The notes below the pieces were generated by a model. It ran no database searches, had not been told where the DNA came from, and saw nothing but the letters and a program-made list of their open reading frames with translations. From contig CAZYPH010000001.1 in NCBI GenBank assembly GCA_964649095.1, positions 60,168 to 124,167 on the forward strand: a stretch of DNA of 64,000 nucleotides, given 5' to 3'. Positions 1 to 9,289 of the stretch are shown here, piece by piece. A program made the translations under genes and the position numbers. This DNA comes from CAZYPH01 sp964649095. Lineage in GTDB: Bacteria > Bdellovibrionota > UBA1018 > UBA923. The stretch's first letter is position 1; each line of letters starts with the position of its first letter.

Positions 1-1
1 G

Positions 2-682
2 CACTATCCGGACGCCGACATCACAGCACCTGCTGCTTTAATCTATGACGCATTGTATTATTGGTTAAAAACGAGCGAACCCCAACAAGCCAATGCCAAA
101 GAATTACTACAAGCACTTGATGAGAGTTTCAAATTGGGCTTTAAGATCGGAATCACAGCGGTAGAACTCTCAAAACTATTACCCAATTTTTCGTACAAAA
201 GATCCGTATTTGCAGCGGGTTTGTTGTGGCCGATTCAGGACTGGGCTTGTGGCTTACTGACACAAACACCAACAACGAATAACTACTTAACGCTACTAGA
301 AGAGATCGACGAAAGAAAATACCCTGAGATACTGCGTAAACGTATTATCGAGTCTTATCTAAAAATTAACGATTCAAAACAATTTGGAACCATTGCTTTA
401 AAGGCGTTCTACCAACACTATCAATTTTACCAGCCGATTTTAACGGTTATAAGCGCCGTTTTTCAAAATTATCCGAATCTAAAAAGTAAGACACTCGATC
501 CTGATGCTGAATTTAAAACATTACTCGAATTAGCGGTGCAGATAGGTAAAAACTTTTTTATACCAAAAGATTTAAAAGACCCTGTCTTTGAACGCTGGTT
601 TACGTCCAATAATCGCTACTACAAAATTAACGGGCAGATTTTAATTAAACTGATGCATAAGATATCAAGATATCAAATATAA
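2..682 (+). CDS. Unknown protein, 5'-truncated by window edge
   Basis: The reading frame is open from the first bases of the window to TAA at 680-682, so the gene begins upstream and only about 226 C-terminal residues are visible. An internal TTG at 53 would be a poor start, because the frame before it (HYPDADITAPAALIYDA) reads as ordinary protein. The visible part is rich in Leu, Tyr, Phe and Lys with alternating helical stretches, has no clear membrane segment and no motif I recognise. A repeat-type helical fold is possible but not shown. It converges on the HD-GYP gene, with only an AT-rich spacer between them. Function unknown. Confidence 0.7.
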   Translation, partial: HYPDADITAPAALIYDALYYWLKTSEPQQANAKELLQALDESFKLGFKIGITAVELSKLLPNFSYKRSVFAAGLLWPIQDWACGLLTQTPTTNNYLTLLEEIDERKYPEILRKRIIESYLKINDSKQFGTIALKAFYQHYQFYQPILTVISAVFQNYPNLKSKTLDPDAEFKTLLELAVQIGKNFFIPKDLKDPVFERWFTSNNRYYKINGQILIKLMHKISRYQI

Positions 683-690
683 TATATATA

Positions 691-1378
691 TTATGCCGCT
701 TGCTTCTTAACGATGTCGACTTCGNNNNNNNNNNGGGTTCGTACCGATGACGCAGTCGTTTGACTCTGGCACCTCGACGGTTTGCTCGTAGAGCGTTTGG
801 TGTGCGCGAATAAAAATCTGAACTAGATCATGATCAAATTGTTTGCCGGAGTAACGCTCTAACTCTTCGTAGGCTGTCTCAATCGGTAATGCGTTACGGT
901 AAGGTCTTGTTGACGTCATCGCATCAAACGTGTCGGCCACCAATATTACGCGTGATGCCAAGGGAATAAACTTTGTTCCCGAGGGATACCCTTTTCCGTC
1001 GATACGTTCGTGATGGTGCAGTATACCGATCGCCGCCTGCTTTAACGGCTCAATCAGATTAATCACTTCAAAGCCAAACTTGGGATGCGAGCGAATCTCT
1101 TGCCGCTCTTCGGAATTTAGGCGGCTTTCTTTTCGGAGCACGCAGTCTGACACACCAATTTTGCCAATATCATGAAACACGGCAGCCCATTCTACCACCT
1201 GCATTTCACTTGGTGACAACTGCGCACCACGAGCAATCAATAATGCATACTGCATCACCCGCATACTATGCCCAAATGTATAGGCATCACGCGCCTCTAA
1301 ACACTGCAAAAGCGCCCAGATAGATTGTTTTAGAAGGCTGTTATAGTCGTGCTGGCATTGTTTATTATTACAAGGCAT
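691..1378 (-). CDS. HD-GYP domain protein, probable cyclic-di-GMP phosphodiesterase
   Basis: HD-GYP enzymes hydrolyse cyclic di-GMP in the cytoplasm. The metal and substrate motifs are all visible: H37, the HD pair at 69-70 in VFHDIGKIG, the HHERIDGKGYP signature near 122-132, and the ADTFDAMTS..RPYR block near 148-161. There is no receiver or membrane segment, so this is a bare catalytic domain of about 230 residues. The C-terminus crosses the N gap. Beyond it, a different frame reads EVDIVKKQAA then TAA at 691, which looks like the true end, and I chose it as the boundary. Continuing in the first frame gives an unconvincing Arg-rich tail. It starts 26 bp after the kinase gene on the same strand and is probably co-transcribed with it. 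Confidence 0.85.
725..734. other. Scaffold gap (10 N) inside the HD-GYP gene
   Basis: Ten consecutive N lie near the 3' end of the leftward HD-GYP gene. The run is exactly as long as the one at 9230-9239, so it is probably a nominal spacer of unknown true length and should not be trusted for reading frame. Confidence 0.95.
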
Positions 1379-1404
1379 ATCATTGTACCCAGCTACCCAG
1401 TTAC

Positions 1405-3576
1405 TTAGTCTTCAGAATTACCACTCAGTTTTACTTCAACACTCTCAAAACGATCTTCTTTCACTTCAATATCAATTACTTTTTCTACACCGAGCGCAGC
1501 ATTTACCAATCGCACTCTGTGCCGCCCAATCGGAATACGTTTACGCGACATAGGCAAAACATAATGTTCTTCGACGCCATTGAGAGTTATATAGGCATCT
1601 GCACTGGGGCTAGACTTCAGACTTAAATATCCAAACTTAGCTTCTCCTAATTGAACGTTAAGTATGATTTCATTGTTTTCATTTACATCGGCAGCTAAAA
1701 GTTTATGTGTCTTACGATAGGTCGCATAACCATCACGCTCGACAACCACGCTCACGTCTTCTCCGACGGCGGCACTCGCGACACCAGCCGTTGCTACCTG
1801 ACCGTTAACGGTAATCTGATTCATAAAACTAACTGGATGCACTTGAACAATAACATTCACAAGGCGCCGACCAACCGCACTAGAAGAACCATCTTGCGCA
1901 GCCGTAGTACGATTTAATGTCTCCACAATGTTGATGGGTTTTAATTGAGCATTCCAAATAAAACGCTCACCGGGTTTTAAAGCAATTTCATTTACACTTG
2001 GCTCAAAACCGTTGGCCATCGCCACAACACGCACCATTTTTCCTGGTGGTAGATCTTTAATTGTAAATGGCAATTGATCGCTAACGGTGACGCCATCAAC
2101 GCGTAACTCTACTGCACGAAGGTTTGAAACTACATCGATCGTTGCACTCTTCTGGGCTGCTAATTCTGTGGCAAGGTCCTCTTGTTGAACACGTTTGTAG
2201 TGGTAGACTCCTGCAGCAATCACGATGACAAGACTTGCAACAGCACCAAACATTTTGCCCGTCCAAGGCCGCATCGGCTGGGTGCGTGTAGCAACTTCAG
2301 GTTTCTGACGGTACCCCATCTGATTTTTGCTATATGCAGTGGAGTGTGTCGGTGCGGTTGGCCCCAAGTCTAAATCCACACGCACCGGCTGTTGTTTAGC
2401 TGGTACCGTACGTCGATTTTTTTCAAGCTCGGTGTCACTCTTGTCAATAATGTCGTCTACATCTGAAAGCGATGCTGTGTCGTTTGTTTGAGGCAACGCT
2501 CGTTTAATCTGGGCCGTGATCTCTTCTTCGATATAAGCCTTAGTACGTACACCACTTGCCTGTTTCGTAATCGTTGGTCCTGACAACAACATTTCAACTT
2601 TGTCGTTAAGGTGCATGAGGCGCTTACGATCTTCTACGATTTCGTCTTTAAATAGATCACGTGCGTAATACGACAGATCAGCCGGATTGAACTCTTGGGC
2701 AAACTGATACAGAAATTTGTGCAGAGCACGTTGCAACTCTTCAGCTGTTTGATAGCGATCTTCACGTTTTCTCTGCAAACATTTTAGAACAATAGCGTCT
2801 AACTCTTTCGGTACTTTTGCATTGATTAGACTCGGTGGTTTTACAACCGTGTGGCAGTTTTCGATAAGTTTTAAAACCGCGTAGTCATTGTCACTTGAAA
2901 ATAATTTTTTTCCAGTGAGTAGCTCCCAAAAAACAATTCCAAGCGCAAAAATATCACTACGACCGTCTAAGACATCGCCAATAACTTGCTCGGGAGACAT
3001 GTAGTTGGGCTTGCCCTTAATAACGCCCGCTCTAGTTGATTCCACATTGGTAACGGCCTTAGCGATACCGAAATCAATCACTTTTACAGCGCCATCATAC
3101 GAGATCAAAATATTCTGTGGAGAGATATCACGATGCACAATATTAAGGGGTTTACCCGTGATTTTGTCTTTGAAGGCGTGCGCATAGGCCATGCCATGTG
3201 CCGCTTGCTCTATGATGTACGCGCTGACTTCTAGTGGAAACAAGGCTTTGATTTCAGCAAATCGCGACATAAATTGACGAAGATTCTTTCCATCAACCAA
3301 CTCCATGGCGATGTATAATAATCCCTCTTCTTCGCCATAGTCATAGAGTTGAACAATATTAGGATGCGTGAAACCACTCGTCGTTTTTATCTCACCCTTA
3401 AACATGGCAACAAACTCAGGGTTCTGAGAATAGCTCGCGATAACTCGCTTAATAGCCAATAGCCGACCACCACCATCTGGCGTAGCCATTCGCGCACGAT
3501 AGATCTCGGCCATGCCGCCAAGAGCAATCATATCGAGCAAAAAATATTTTCCGAATTTGCGAATGCTGTCGGTCAT
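1405..3576 (-). CDS. Membrane Ser/Thr protein kinase with PEGA-like repeats
   Basis: Eukaryotic-type kinase of 723 residues. The kinase domain spans about 8-290, with Gly-loop IALGGMAEIYRA at 18-28, K43, HRD at 148-150 inside HRDISPQN, DFG at 168-170 and SPE at 194-196. HRDISPQN instead of HRDLKPEN is the form common in myxobacterial and Bdellovibrio-type kinases. A juxtamembrane low-complexity region and one hydrophobic segment (around 440-460, MFGAVASLVIVIAAGVYHY) follow. The extracytoplasmic half has three PEGA-like beta repeats, for example near LSLKSSPSADAYITLNG. Such kinases are thought to transduce envelope signals. It probably forms an operon with the downstream HD-GYP gene. Substrate unknown. 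Confidence 0.92.
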   Translation of the reverse strand: MTDSIRKFGKYFLLDMIALGGMAEIYRARMATPDGGGRLLAIKRVIASYSQNPEFVAMFKGEIKTTSGFTHPNIVQLYDYGEEEGLLYIAMELVDGKNLRQFMSRFAEIKALFPLEVSAYIIEQAAHGMAYAHAFKDKITGKPLNIVHRDISPQNILISYDGAVKVIDFGIAKAVTNVESTRAGVIKGKPNYMSPEQVIGDVLDGRSDIFALGIVFWELLTGKKLFSSDNDYAVLKLIENCHTVVKPPSLINAKVPKELDAIVLKCLQRKREDRYQTAEELQRALHKFLYQFAQEFNPADLSYYARDLFKDEIVEDRKRLMHLNDKVEMLLSGPTITKQASGVRTKAYIEEEITAQIKRALPQTNDTASLSDVDDIIDKSDTELEKNRRTVPAKQQPVRVDLDLGPTAPTHSTAYSKNQMGYRQKPEVATRTQPMRPWTGKMFGAVASLVIVIAAGVYHYKRVQQEDLATELAAQKSATIDVVSNLRAVELRVDGVTVSDQLPFTIKDLPPGKMVRVVAMANGFEPSVNEIALKPGERFIWNAQLKPINIVETLNRTTAAQDGSSSAVGRRLVNVIVQVHPVSFMNQITVNGQVATAGVASAAVGEDVSVVVERDGYATYRKTHKLLAADVNENNEIILNVQLGEAKFGYLSLKSSPSADAYITLNGVEEHYVLPMSRKRIPIGRHRVRLVNAALGVEKVIDIEVKEDRFESVEVKLSGNSED

Positions 3577-3747
3577 ATTACTTTTTTTATATATTTATAA
3601 ACACTTTAGTAATTAAGTTCACGCCACGCACGAACTTAAAAGAATCTCCAAGTGGTTCATCGTCTTGACACGACGCTTACTTAAGCCGGTAGCTTTTACC
3701 GCACGGTGCCATGCCATTCTAAAAATAGGTTTATAGACTACAAAACC

Positions 3748-4773
3748 ATGAAGGCAAAAATGACCCAATGGGTTCTACTTATAGTATCTTTTATTTTGGC
3801 TGGGCCTAGCATTCCTAAAGCTGCTCATGCCAATGGTCCAGAACAAGCAGTTGTTAAACTAGCGTTATACAAACTCTTAGAGAGTCGCTGCCGGCACTAC
3901 GGTTACGGCATTATTTCGCCGATTGCTGGTGATTGCCGTATGCATGCCAACGTTCTTCTCGACACTCTCACGGTGCGCTCTGCGCGACTCAACGTAGGCA
4001 ACAATACCATTACAGTGGGGGCATTTTATGCCGACGAACTCACGGCACTTTACACGGCTCCCCGCACACAACGTTTTTTAGAGACCATCGACCATCAGCT
4101 CCGCAACACTTCAAACAGTTTTAACTTATGGGATCAAGCCTTAGCTGCAGCCAACAACGATTTTCGCACGGCGTGGGCTTGGCTAGCACTAATTTTTCAA
4201 GACACATCAGAAGCGAAAATGCCTCTACGTTATTTGTTAGCGACATTACCACCGAGTTATTTTGATAGTTTGGTACGCCTAGACCGCATCACAGACGCCC
4301 TTAATCGATTACCGGCCCAGGCGCTCTACCCACGGGCCCTTGCTGGTGTGCACTCTAAAGCACTCTACCATTTTTACACCATCGGCTATATGGCACTGCG
4401 TACGATAGATCAAAGTAACCGTGTGCGTTTTGGTTACAGCGAATACTTGGTACGAGCTAATCCGTTTATTATAAATACCGTATACGAATATTTTAGAAAC
4501 AAACTCGTACCTGGCATTAGCTATTTTCCTACAAAAATAAATGAAATTAATTTAATTGAAGTTGCGCAAACCATTCAACAATGGGCCCACCCTACAGACC
4601 CTACTAACATTGACCGCACGCGCCATGAAGACACGTTAGACGATATTTATTTAGGCTACGCAGGAGTAGAATTCGCCACCCGCCTTGGCAGTGCCATACC
4701 ACTTGATCGCGAGACATTCATTCAGCGATTCGCACACGATCCTAAACGAACTATCCAACTGCTCTATTTTTAA
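3748..4773 (+). CDS. Secreted protein of unknown function
   Basis: The ATG at 3748 gives an N-terminus MKAKMTQWVLLIVSFILAG followed by a small-residue cleavage region (KAAHANG), a standard Sec signal peptide. An in-frame ATG at 3706 would add a charged extension in front of it and is less likely. The mature protein of about 310 residues is mixed alpha-helical with many Tyr, Arg and Ala, has a few cysteines near its N-terminus (SRCRHYGYG, GDCRMH) and no membrane segment. I do not recognise a family. It runs divergently from the kinase gene and its stop codon overlaps that of the converging oxidoreductase by 4 bp. Confidence 0.75.
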   Translation: MKAKMTQWVLLIVSFILAGPSIPKAAHANGPEQAVVKLALYKLLESRCRHYGYGIISPIAGDCRMHANVLLDTLTVRSARLNVGNNTITVGAFYADELTALYTAPRTQRFLETIDHQLRNTSNSFNLWDQALAAANNDFRTAWAWLALIFQDTSEAKMPLRYLLATLPPSYFDSLVRLDRITDALNRLPAQALYPRALAGVHSKALYHFYTIGYMALRTIDQSNRVRFGYSEYLVRANPFIINTVYEYFRNKLVPGISYFPTKINEINLIEVAQTIQQWAHPTDPTNIDRTRHEDTLDDIYLGYAGVEFATRLGSAIPLDRETFIQRFAHDPKRTIQLLYF

Positions 4774-6047
4774 ATCACTAAACTTTCCGAAATTAGTTGG
4801 CCTGATCGAAACCTCTCGCCACTCAATGGCGAGAGGTCGAGACTGCGATATTTATTAAACAAAATCAGTTCACTTAAGCCAAGACCAGCACCATACGATT
4901 GCATCGCCCCACGTCCTGAAAACGAATGCGCTTCAAAGACGTTATCGAACCCTGGTACGCGACCAACAATGCCGGAGTGGTCTGGGCTCACTTCGTACAA
5001 ACCAGCCCAGCCAGTGACATGGCGAAGACTCTCAAACTTAGTCGATCGATTATATAGCGATGGCCATATATACTCTTGAAAGAATACTTCACCATCATAA
5101 TTAAAATTAAAACCAGCGGGCTCATCGGCTATCGCATAACCACCCAAGATATTCGGCCCCTCGCTATGAAAATACACTCCAGAAGTATCTACAAACATGC
5201 CGTCATTACTAATGTCCACGTCTTTACATTCAAAGACACTTACCTGACGACGTACCGGCCGGCTATCACATGGTGCTCCGAACGTTTCTGCAAACGTACG
5301 CGCCCATGGTCCACAGCAATTCACCAATACTTTTGCACTGATTTCGTAGTAGGGCGATTCAGCAAAGCCCATACTCTTTTGTTCGGTAAGTACTTTACGA
5401 ATACCGGCACTTTCAAACGAACCCCCAAAATGCGCTGCACGCACACGAATACGATCTTCCATGCGACACGCATAAGCCCACAAACGATTATAGAATTGCA
5501 CGCCATTTTTTTTGGCTTCATCGCGGTAGTGTAGTTTTAAAAGATTGGCATTTAACAGCCCATCTTTGGGTGAATAGGTTGCACCACCCACATCGTCTAA
5601 TTTATCTAAAAAACTATATTTATTTTTAATGTCTGTAGGTTCTAGAAACTGCAGGCGCACATCTTTCAAATTAGCGTTGTTTGATAGTAGAGCTTGAGCC
5701 TTTGGCCACGAGTCCCGATCGTACATCCAAAAATAACCCAGCTGCCGAAACCCAACCGCGGCGGCATGGCGCTCAAAATACTCGATCGATGTTTTTGAGA
5801 TAGCTGCATTGACGGGGTGGTTCCACGTCGCGCGCACACCGCCAGCATTGAGTTCTGAAGAACTAAACTCACCGTCTAAATCTAAATCAATCACTGCAAC
5901 CGACAAACTACCGCCGTGTTTTTGACTAAGCTGCATCGCTGTCGAGGAACCTAATAGACCGGCCCCAACAATTAATACGTCTACGTTAATCGAACGACGT
6001 AATAAGTTATCTGCTTTAAATGAAGATGATTTAGTTGTGGTTTCCAT
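4770..6047 (-). CDS. FAD-dependent oxidoreductase, DAO (D-amino-acid/sarcosine oxidase-like) family
   Basis: The 425-residue protein begins with a Rossmann dinucleotide-binding motif VLIVGAGLLGSS (about 24-35) followed by the acidic beta-strand end AVIDLDLDGE that contacts the FAD ribose. An Asn-Ala-Gly-Gly-Val-Arg stretch and the C-terminal GWAGLYEVSPDHSGIVGR plus SFSGRGAMQSYGAG blocks are typical of DAO enzymes, which oxidise amines or amino acids. No signal peptide is present. Substrate cannot be told from the sequence. It stands alone, converging on the secreted unknown and following ATPase A on the same strand after about 75 bp. Confidence 0.85.
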   Translation of the reverse strand: METTTKSSSFKADNLLRRSINVDVLIVGAGLLGSSTAMQLSQKHGGSLSVAVIDLDLDGEFSSSELNAGGVRATWNHPVNAAISKTSIEYFERHAAAVGFRQLGYFWMYDRDSWPKAQALLSNNANLKDVRLQFLEPTDIKNKYSFLDKLDDVGGATYSPKDGLLNANLLKLHYRDEAKKNGVQFYNRLWAYACRMEDRIRVRAAHFGGSFESAGIRKVLTEQKSMGFAESPYYEISAKVLVNCCGPWARTFAETFGAPCDSRPVRRQVSVFECKDVDISNDGMFVDTSGVYFHSEGPNILGGYAIADEPAGFNFNYDGEVFFQEYIWPSLYNRSTKFESLRHVTGWAGLYEVSPDHSGIVGRVPGFDNVFEAHSFSGRGAMQSYGAGLGLSELILFNKYRSLDLSPLSGERFRSGQLISESLVI

Positions 6048-6122
6048 ATAAGGCCGACTTTGCCGCGAGGATGGCTAAAGTACAAGAGCCGGCTTATAAA
6101 ATGCCCCGAGGCCGCAATTCCA

Positions 6123-7301
6123 CTACGACTCTAAGCCACTCAACCAGTCTACAGCGGGCGTCAAACGACTTACGCCGATTTGTTTTTTGATACGACTATG
6201 GGCAACCAATTGCCACGCCGTTGGCACTTTTAATTTTTCAGCAAAATACAAAAGGGAATTACTCAGAGCGTTATCAGCCCACTTAGCTTCGACCAAAAAT
6301 TCAACTTTGCTCCCCTGAGTTACGAGAAAATCGACCTCACGTTTTTCTTTATCGCGCACATAATACAAACCATGTGTGGCGCCCTTTACGTCTTCCAAAA
6401 AATGGTTTCGTTTGAGAAGGGCGCACGCAACCAAATTTTCGAACCGCATGCCGTCATCACCTTGCACACGCCCCGTATCGTAGAAATAGATTTTTGGTTC
6501 TTTCAAAAGCGCCTTCGCAATATTCTTAGAATACGGCGGCACGATAAAAACGATGAACAAACTTTCTAGAATTTGAATCCATTTCTTCACCGTGTGGGGC
6601 GAAACTTCTAAATCTCGTGCCAATGACATATACGATATGGGCGCCCCGACGCGTTCACTTAGCAAATCCACTAAAACCTCAACCCCCTTCAGGTTACGCA
6701 CCTGTTCCAGTTCGATGAGGTCTTCTTTTAATATACGATCTAAGTGCGACTTCCTCCACCGCGCGGCCTCTTCATCGGTCGCAGCCAAATAAGCCTCTGG
6801 AAAACCACCTCGACGCAATAGTTTTGAAAAGCTATCTGCTCGCAAACTCTCGACACGCGATAATTCTGCCCGTCGCGGGCTCTCGGCACGCGACAACTCT
6901 GATAAAGACAACGGGTGCAAACGATAGAGATGATGCCGCCCAGCTAACGAATCACCACCTCTTCGATGAATATCCAACCGCGCCGATCCGGTTACTAATA
7001 GGCGCGGGCGGGTGCCCTCGACGTCATACAAACCCTTGATCCAACGCTTCCAGCTTGGCATTTTATGCAACTCATCAAGAACAAGTAAGGCCTCGTCCCT
7101 AGGCCAATCCCGGTTACGCAATGTGCGGCGAGAGTCGTGATTGTCATAATTTAGATAAACACTCGAGGTTGGAAAAAGCTGTCGACTGAGAAACGTCTTC
7201 CCTACCTGACGTGGTCCACTTAACAAGACTATTTTCGTATCGAGATCTTTTAGAATATGCGGCGTAATGCTTCGAACGAGCCCATTTTTAGATAATTTCA
7301 T
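6123..7301 (-). CDS. ATPase A: AAA ATPase with DUF4143-type C-terminus
   Basis: Member of the stand-alone AAA_14/DUF4143 family. With the ATG at 7301 it has 392 residues: Walker A GPRQVGKT at 29-36, Walker B LLVLDELHK, sensor LVTGSARLD, a GGDSLAGR loop, a winged-helix-like segment (LARDLEVSPHTVKKW) and a C-terminal PD-(D/E)XK-like pattern REVDFLV..FLVEAKW. A start at 7352 is possible but lies inside a 25-bp inverted repeat and would add a poor 17-residue leader. It carries an 11-residue tandem duplication (ELSRAESPRRA, ELSRVESLRAD) absent from paralogue B. No Shine-Dalgarno is seen. The biological role of the family is not established. Confidence 0.9.
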   Translation of the reverse strand: MKLSKNGLVRSITPHILKDLDTKIVLLSGPRQVGKTFLSRQLFPTSSVYLNYDNHDSRRTLRNRDWPRDEALLVLDELHKMPSWKRWIKGLYDVEGTRPRLLVTGSARLDIHRRGGDSLAGRHHLYRLHPLSLSELSRAESPRRAELSRVESLRADSFSKLLRRGGFPEAYLAATDEEAARWRKSHLDRILKEDLIELEQVRNLKGVEVLVDLLSERVGAPISYMSLARDLEVSPHTVKKWIQILESLFIVFIVPPYSKNIAKALLKEPKIYFYDTGRVQGDDGMRFENLVACALLKRNHFLEDVKGATHGLYYVRDKEKREVDFLVTQGSKVEFLVEAKWADNALSNSLLYFAEKLKVPTAWQLVAHSRIKKQIGVSRLTPAVDWLSGLES

Positions 7302-7314
7302 CAGGACTAGTGTA

Positions 7315-7376
7315 GACCAAAATGCAGCGTACTGCAAAAAAGTCCGGACCATTTTGCAGTACGCTGCATTTTGGTC
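7315..7376. repeat. 25-bp perfect inverted repeat in front of ATPase A
   Basis: Arms 7315-7339 and 7352-7376 are exact reverse complements over 25 bp. The left arm begins gaccaaaatgcagcg, and the spacer is 12 nt with its own gtccggac palindrome (7342-7349). The structure ends 13 bp before the preferred ATG of ATPase A. No T-run follows either side in the right place for an intrinsic terminator, and the preceding gene is on the same strand but starts beyond a further 60 bp. Likely an operator, a recombination or cleavage site, or a leader hairpin. Confidence 0.9.
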
Positions 7377-7438
7377 CGACTGAAAAAATGAAGATTTTTG
7401 TTAATAGATGAGGCTCTATCCGATAGCGAATGAACTAT

Positions 7439-8398
7439 TTATTCGACAAGATTGGAGTACGACTCGGCCGCGATACGATACGCATCGCCTTCTTTAACCA
7501 AATAGACCGCCTTAGTACCTTGGCTATCGAAACCCCGACCCCCGCCGCGCAACTTCGATTGGTATTGCTGTGTAAACGTCGCCACCACGTATTTGGGGTG
7601 TTTGTAGAAACGTAGGTTAGCCGCGCGCACTTTGATCTCTGAATATTTTTTATTTAGAGACAACTTGTGCTCACGATAACGTTTTAAGTTCATACCGCTG
7701 TAAGAAAAGTCTGGGCGGTAACTACCAATGTAGTCGTCAATATTCTTTTCATTCCAAGCCGCTAACCAACGTTCAAAGGCTGTCTTAGCCAGCGGATCGA
7801 TAGGATTTTTCAAAACCGTATCATCCAACTGATCATAGATCAGCACCGGTGTAACACCTGCGCGGATTGATTTTTCTAACTGCAAAATCTCGTCATTGTT
7901 TACAACCAAACAACCTTCACTATCGCGATCGCGCACTAAACGACTGGGGTCATCGGTGGCGTGCAACATAATGTCGTAGCCTGTCTTGCCTTGTAGTTGA
8001 TCAACGGGGTTCGGGTAATTGACCATGATGGCCATGGCACCCAGTTTCTTTTTAATAGTTGGTGGCAAAAATTTTTGCGTAAAGAAGTAAAAACCCTCAG
8101 GCGTTTTTAGATCTTTTTCGACCTGTTTATCGCCTTGCGCTTTACCCAGGGTTACATGCAGCGTCTTTACCAATTCAATCTTTTGGTCGACGTATTCCGC
8201 AACATGTAATTGGCTCTTCTGTTTATTTACTAAAATCAAAGAGACCGGTTTTTTTGAAAACTCGTAATAGGCTGAAGTATCAATCGCTGCTGCCAGAGGG
8301 CTAGTAACTAGTCCAAAAAGTGGCAGTGCCATTGCTAATAGCCGCTTATGAGACACCCGGAACTGCGCAGTGCATTGTTTTAACATAGTAGATTTCAT
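7439..8398 (-). CDS. L,D-transpeptidase (YkuD) with C-terminal SnoaL/NTF2-like domain
   Basis: Periplasmic peptidoglycan or outer-membrane-protein cross-linking enzyme. An N-terminal signal (LLAMALPLFGLVTSPLAAA) leads to a YkuD domain with the catalytic series H146, S160, G162, C163 in HATDDPSRLVRDRDSEGC. Long spacing between His and Cys and the preceding KTPEGFYFF block match the YafK-like branch. Residues from about 205 on (FERWLAAWNEKNIDDYIGSY) form an NTF2/SnoaL-like fold found at the end of several L,D-transpeptidases. It is on the same strand as the glycosyltransferase behind it, with a 68-bp spacer. Length 319 residues fits the two-domain architecture. Confidence 0.88.
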   Translation of the reverse strand: MKSTMLKQCTAQFRVSHKRLLAMALPLFGLVTSPLAAAIDTSAYYEFSKKPVSLILVNKQKSQLHVAEYVDQKIELVKTLHVTLGKAQGDKQVEKDLKTPEGFYFFTQKFLPPTIKKKLGAMAIMVNYPNPVDQLQGKTGYDIMLHATDDPSRLVRDRDSEGCLVVNNDEILQLEKSIRAGVTPVLIYDQLDDTVLKNPIDPLAKTAFERWLAAWNEKNIDDYIGSYRPDFSYSGMNLKRYREHKLSLNKKYSEIKVRAANLRFYKHPKYVVATFTQQYQSKLRGGGRGFDSQGTKAVYLVKEGDAYRIAAESYSNLVE

Positions 8399-8466
8399 AA
8401 ACTAACGTCTCTTTCGAGTGCGATCGTTGTAATGAGAAAACCAATACTGCTATAAATAAATTTAGT

Positions 8467-9266
8467 TTACGGCTGAGTCGTCTTTTTTTCTAGTGTGTTA
8501 CCGACACTGCGCGCGTAAACACTAGGTAATTTTTTTACACGTAACAGCAGCACACGCAAAACAGCCTCTAACACAATGCGTTTATTCATCTTTGATTGGC
8601 CGAGTTGTCGGTCTTCAAATACGATGGGCAATTCTTTTATCCGAAAACCAAGTTTATGGGCGCGGTATTTCATTTCAATCTGAAACGAATAACCGTCAGA
8701 CTTAATAGTGTCCGGATCAATCGCCTCTAACACACTACGGCGCCAAGCATTAAAGCCACCCGTAAGATCTTGATAAGGCAGCGCCAAAACAGCACGCGCG
8801 TAGATACTACCACCACGACTCAACAAACGCCTACCTAAGCCCCAATGCACCACACCACCACCGGTCACGTAACGAGAACCAATGACGACATCAACTTTTT
8901 CAATCTCACGCTGAAAAATAGGTAAGTATTTTGGATCATGACTAAAGTCAGAATCCATTTCAAAAACGACATCGTAATTGTTCTGCAAAGCATATTTAAA
9001 GGCCGCTATATATGCTGTACCTAAACCTAACTTTTTAGGGCGGTGCATGACATGCACGCGCGAATTCGTCTCAGCCATGACATTCGCCAAATCGCCCGTC
9101 CCATCGGGTGAGTTGTCATCGATAATCAAAACATGGGTATTAGAATCTACTTGAGTAAAAATAGCCTCAACAAGGGCTTTGATATTTTCAATCTCGGCAT
9201 TTTCATCATCGGTGCTGAGGGCGTGAACTNNNNNNNNNNCGTAGGAATGGCAATTAATGTCTTCAT
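8467..9266 (-). CDS. GT2 glycosyltransferase, polyprenyl-phosphate mannosyltransferase (Dpm1)-like, interrupted by a gap
   Basis: Transfers a sugar from a nucleotide donor to a polyprenyl phosphate. Visible GT-A motifs are DDNSPDGTGDLA, the DxD-like DSDFSHDPKY, GSRYVTGGGV and DLTGGFNAWRR. There is no C-terminal membrane domain, so it is of the soluble Dpm1 type. The ATG at 9266 reads MKTLIAIPT up to the N gap, exactly the start expected for this family (usually MK..VIPTYNE). Downstream of the gap the frame resumes at NAEIENIKALVEAIF. The two sides are not in phase through ten N, so the gap length is nominal. Reading straight through the gap and into ssb gives an artefactual longer protein. 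Confidence 0.87.
9230..9239. other. Scaffold gap (10 N) inside the GT2 gene
   Basis: The gap falls within the conserved IPTYNE region at the N-terminus of the glycosyltransferase. The sequence flanking it on the low-coordinate side (VHALSTDD) does not fit the family, so a few bases next to the gap may be misassembled. Confidence 0.95.
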
Positions 9267-9289
9267 GTATAACTATCTCTGGGCCTGTA

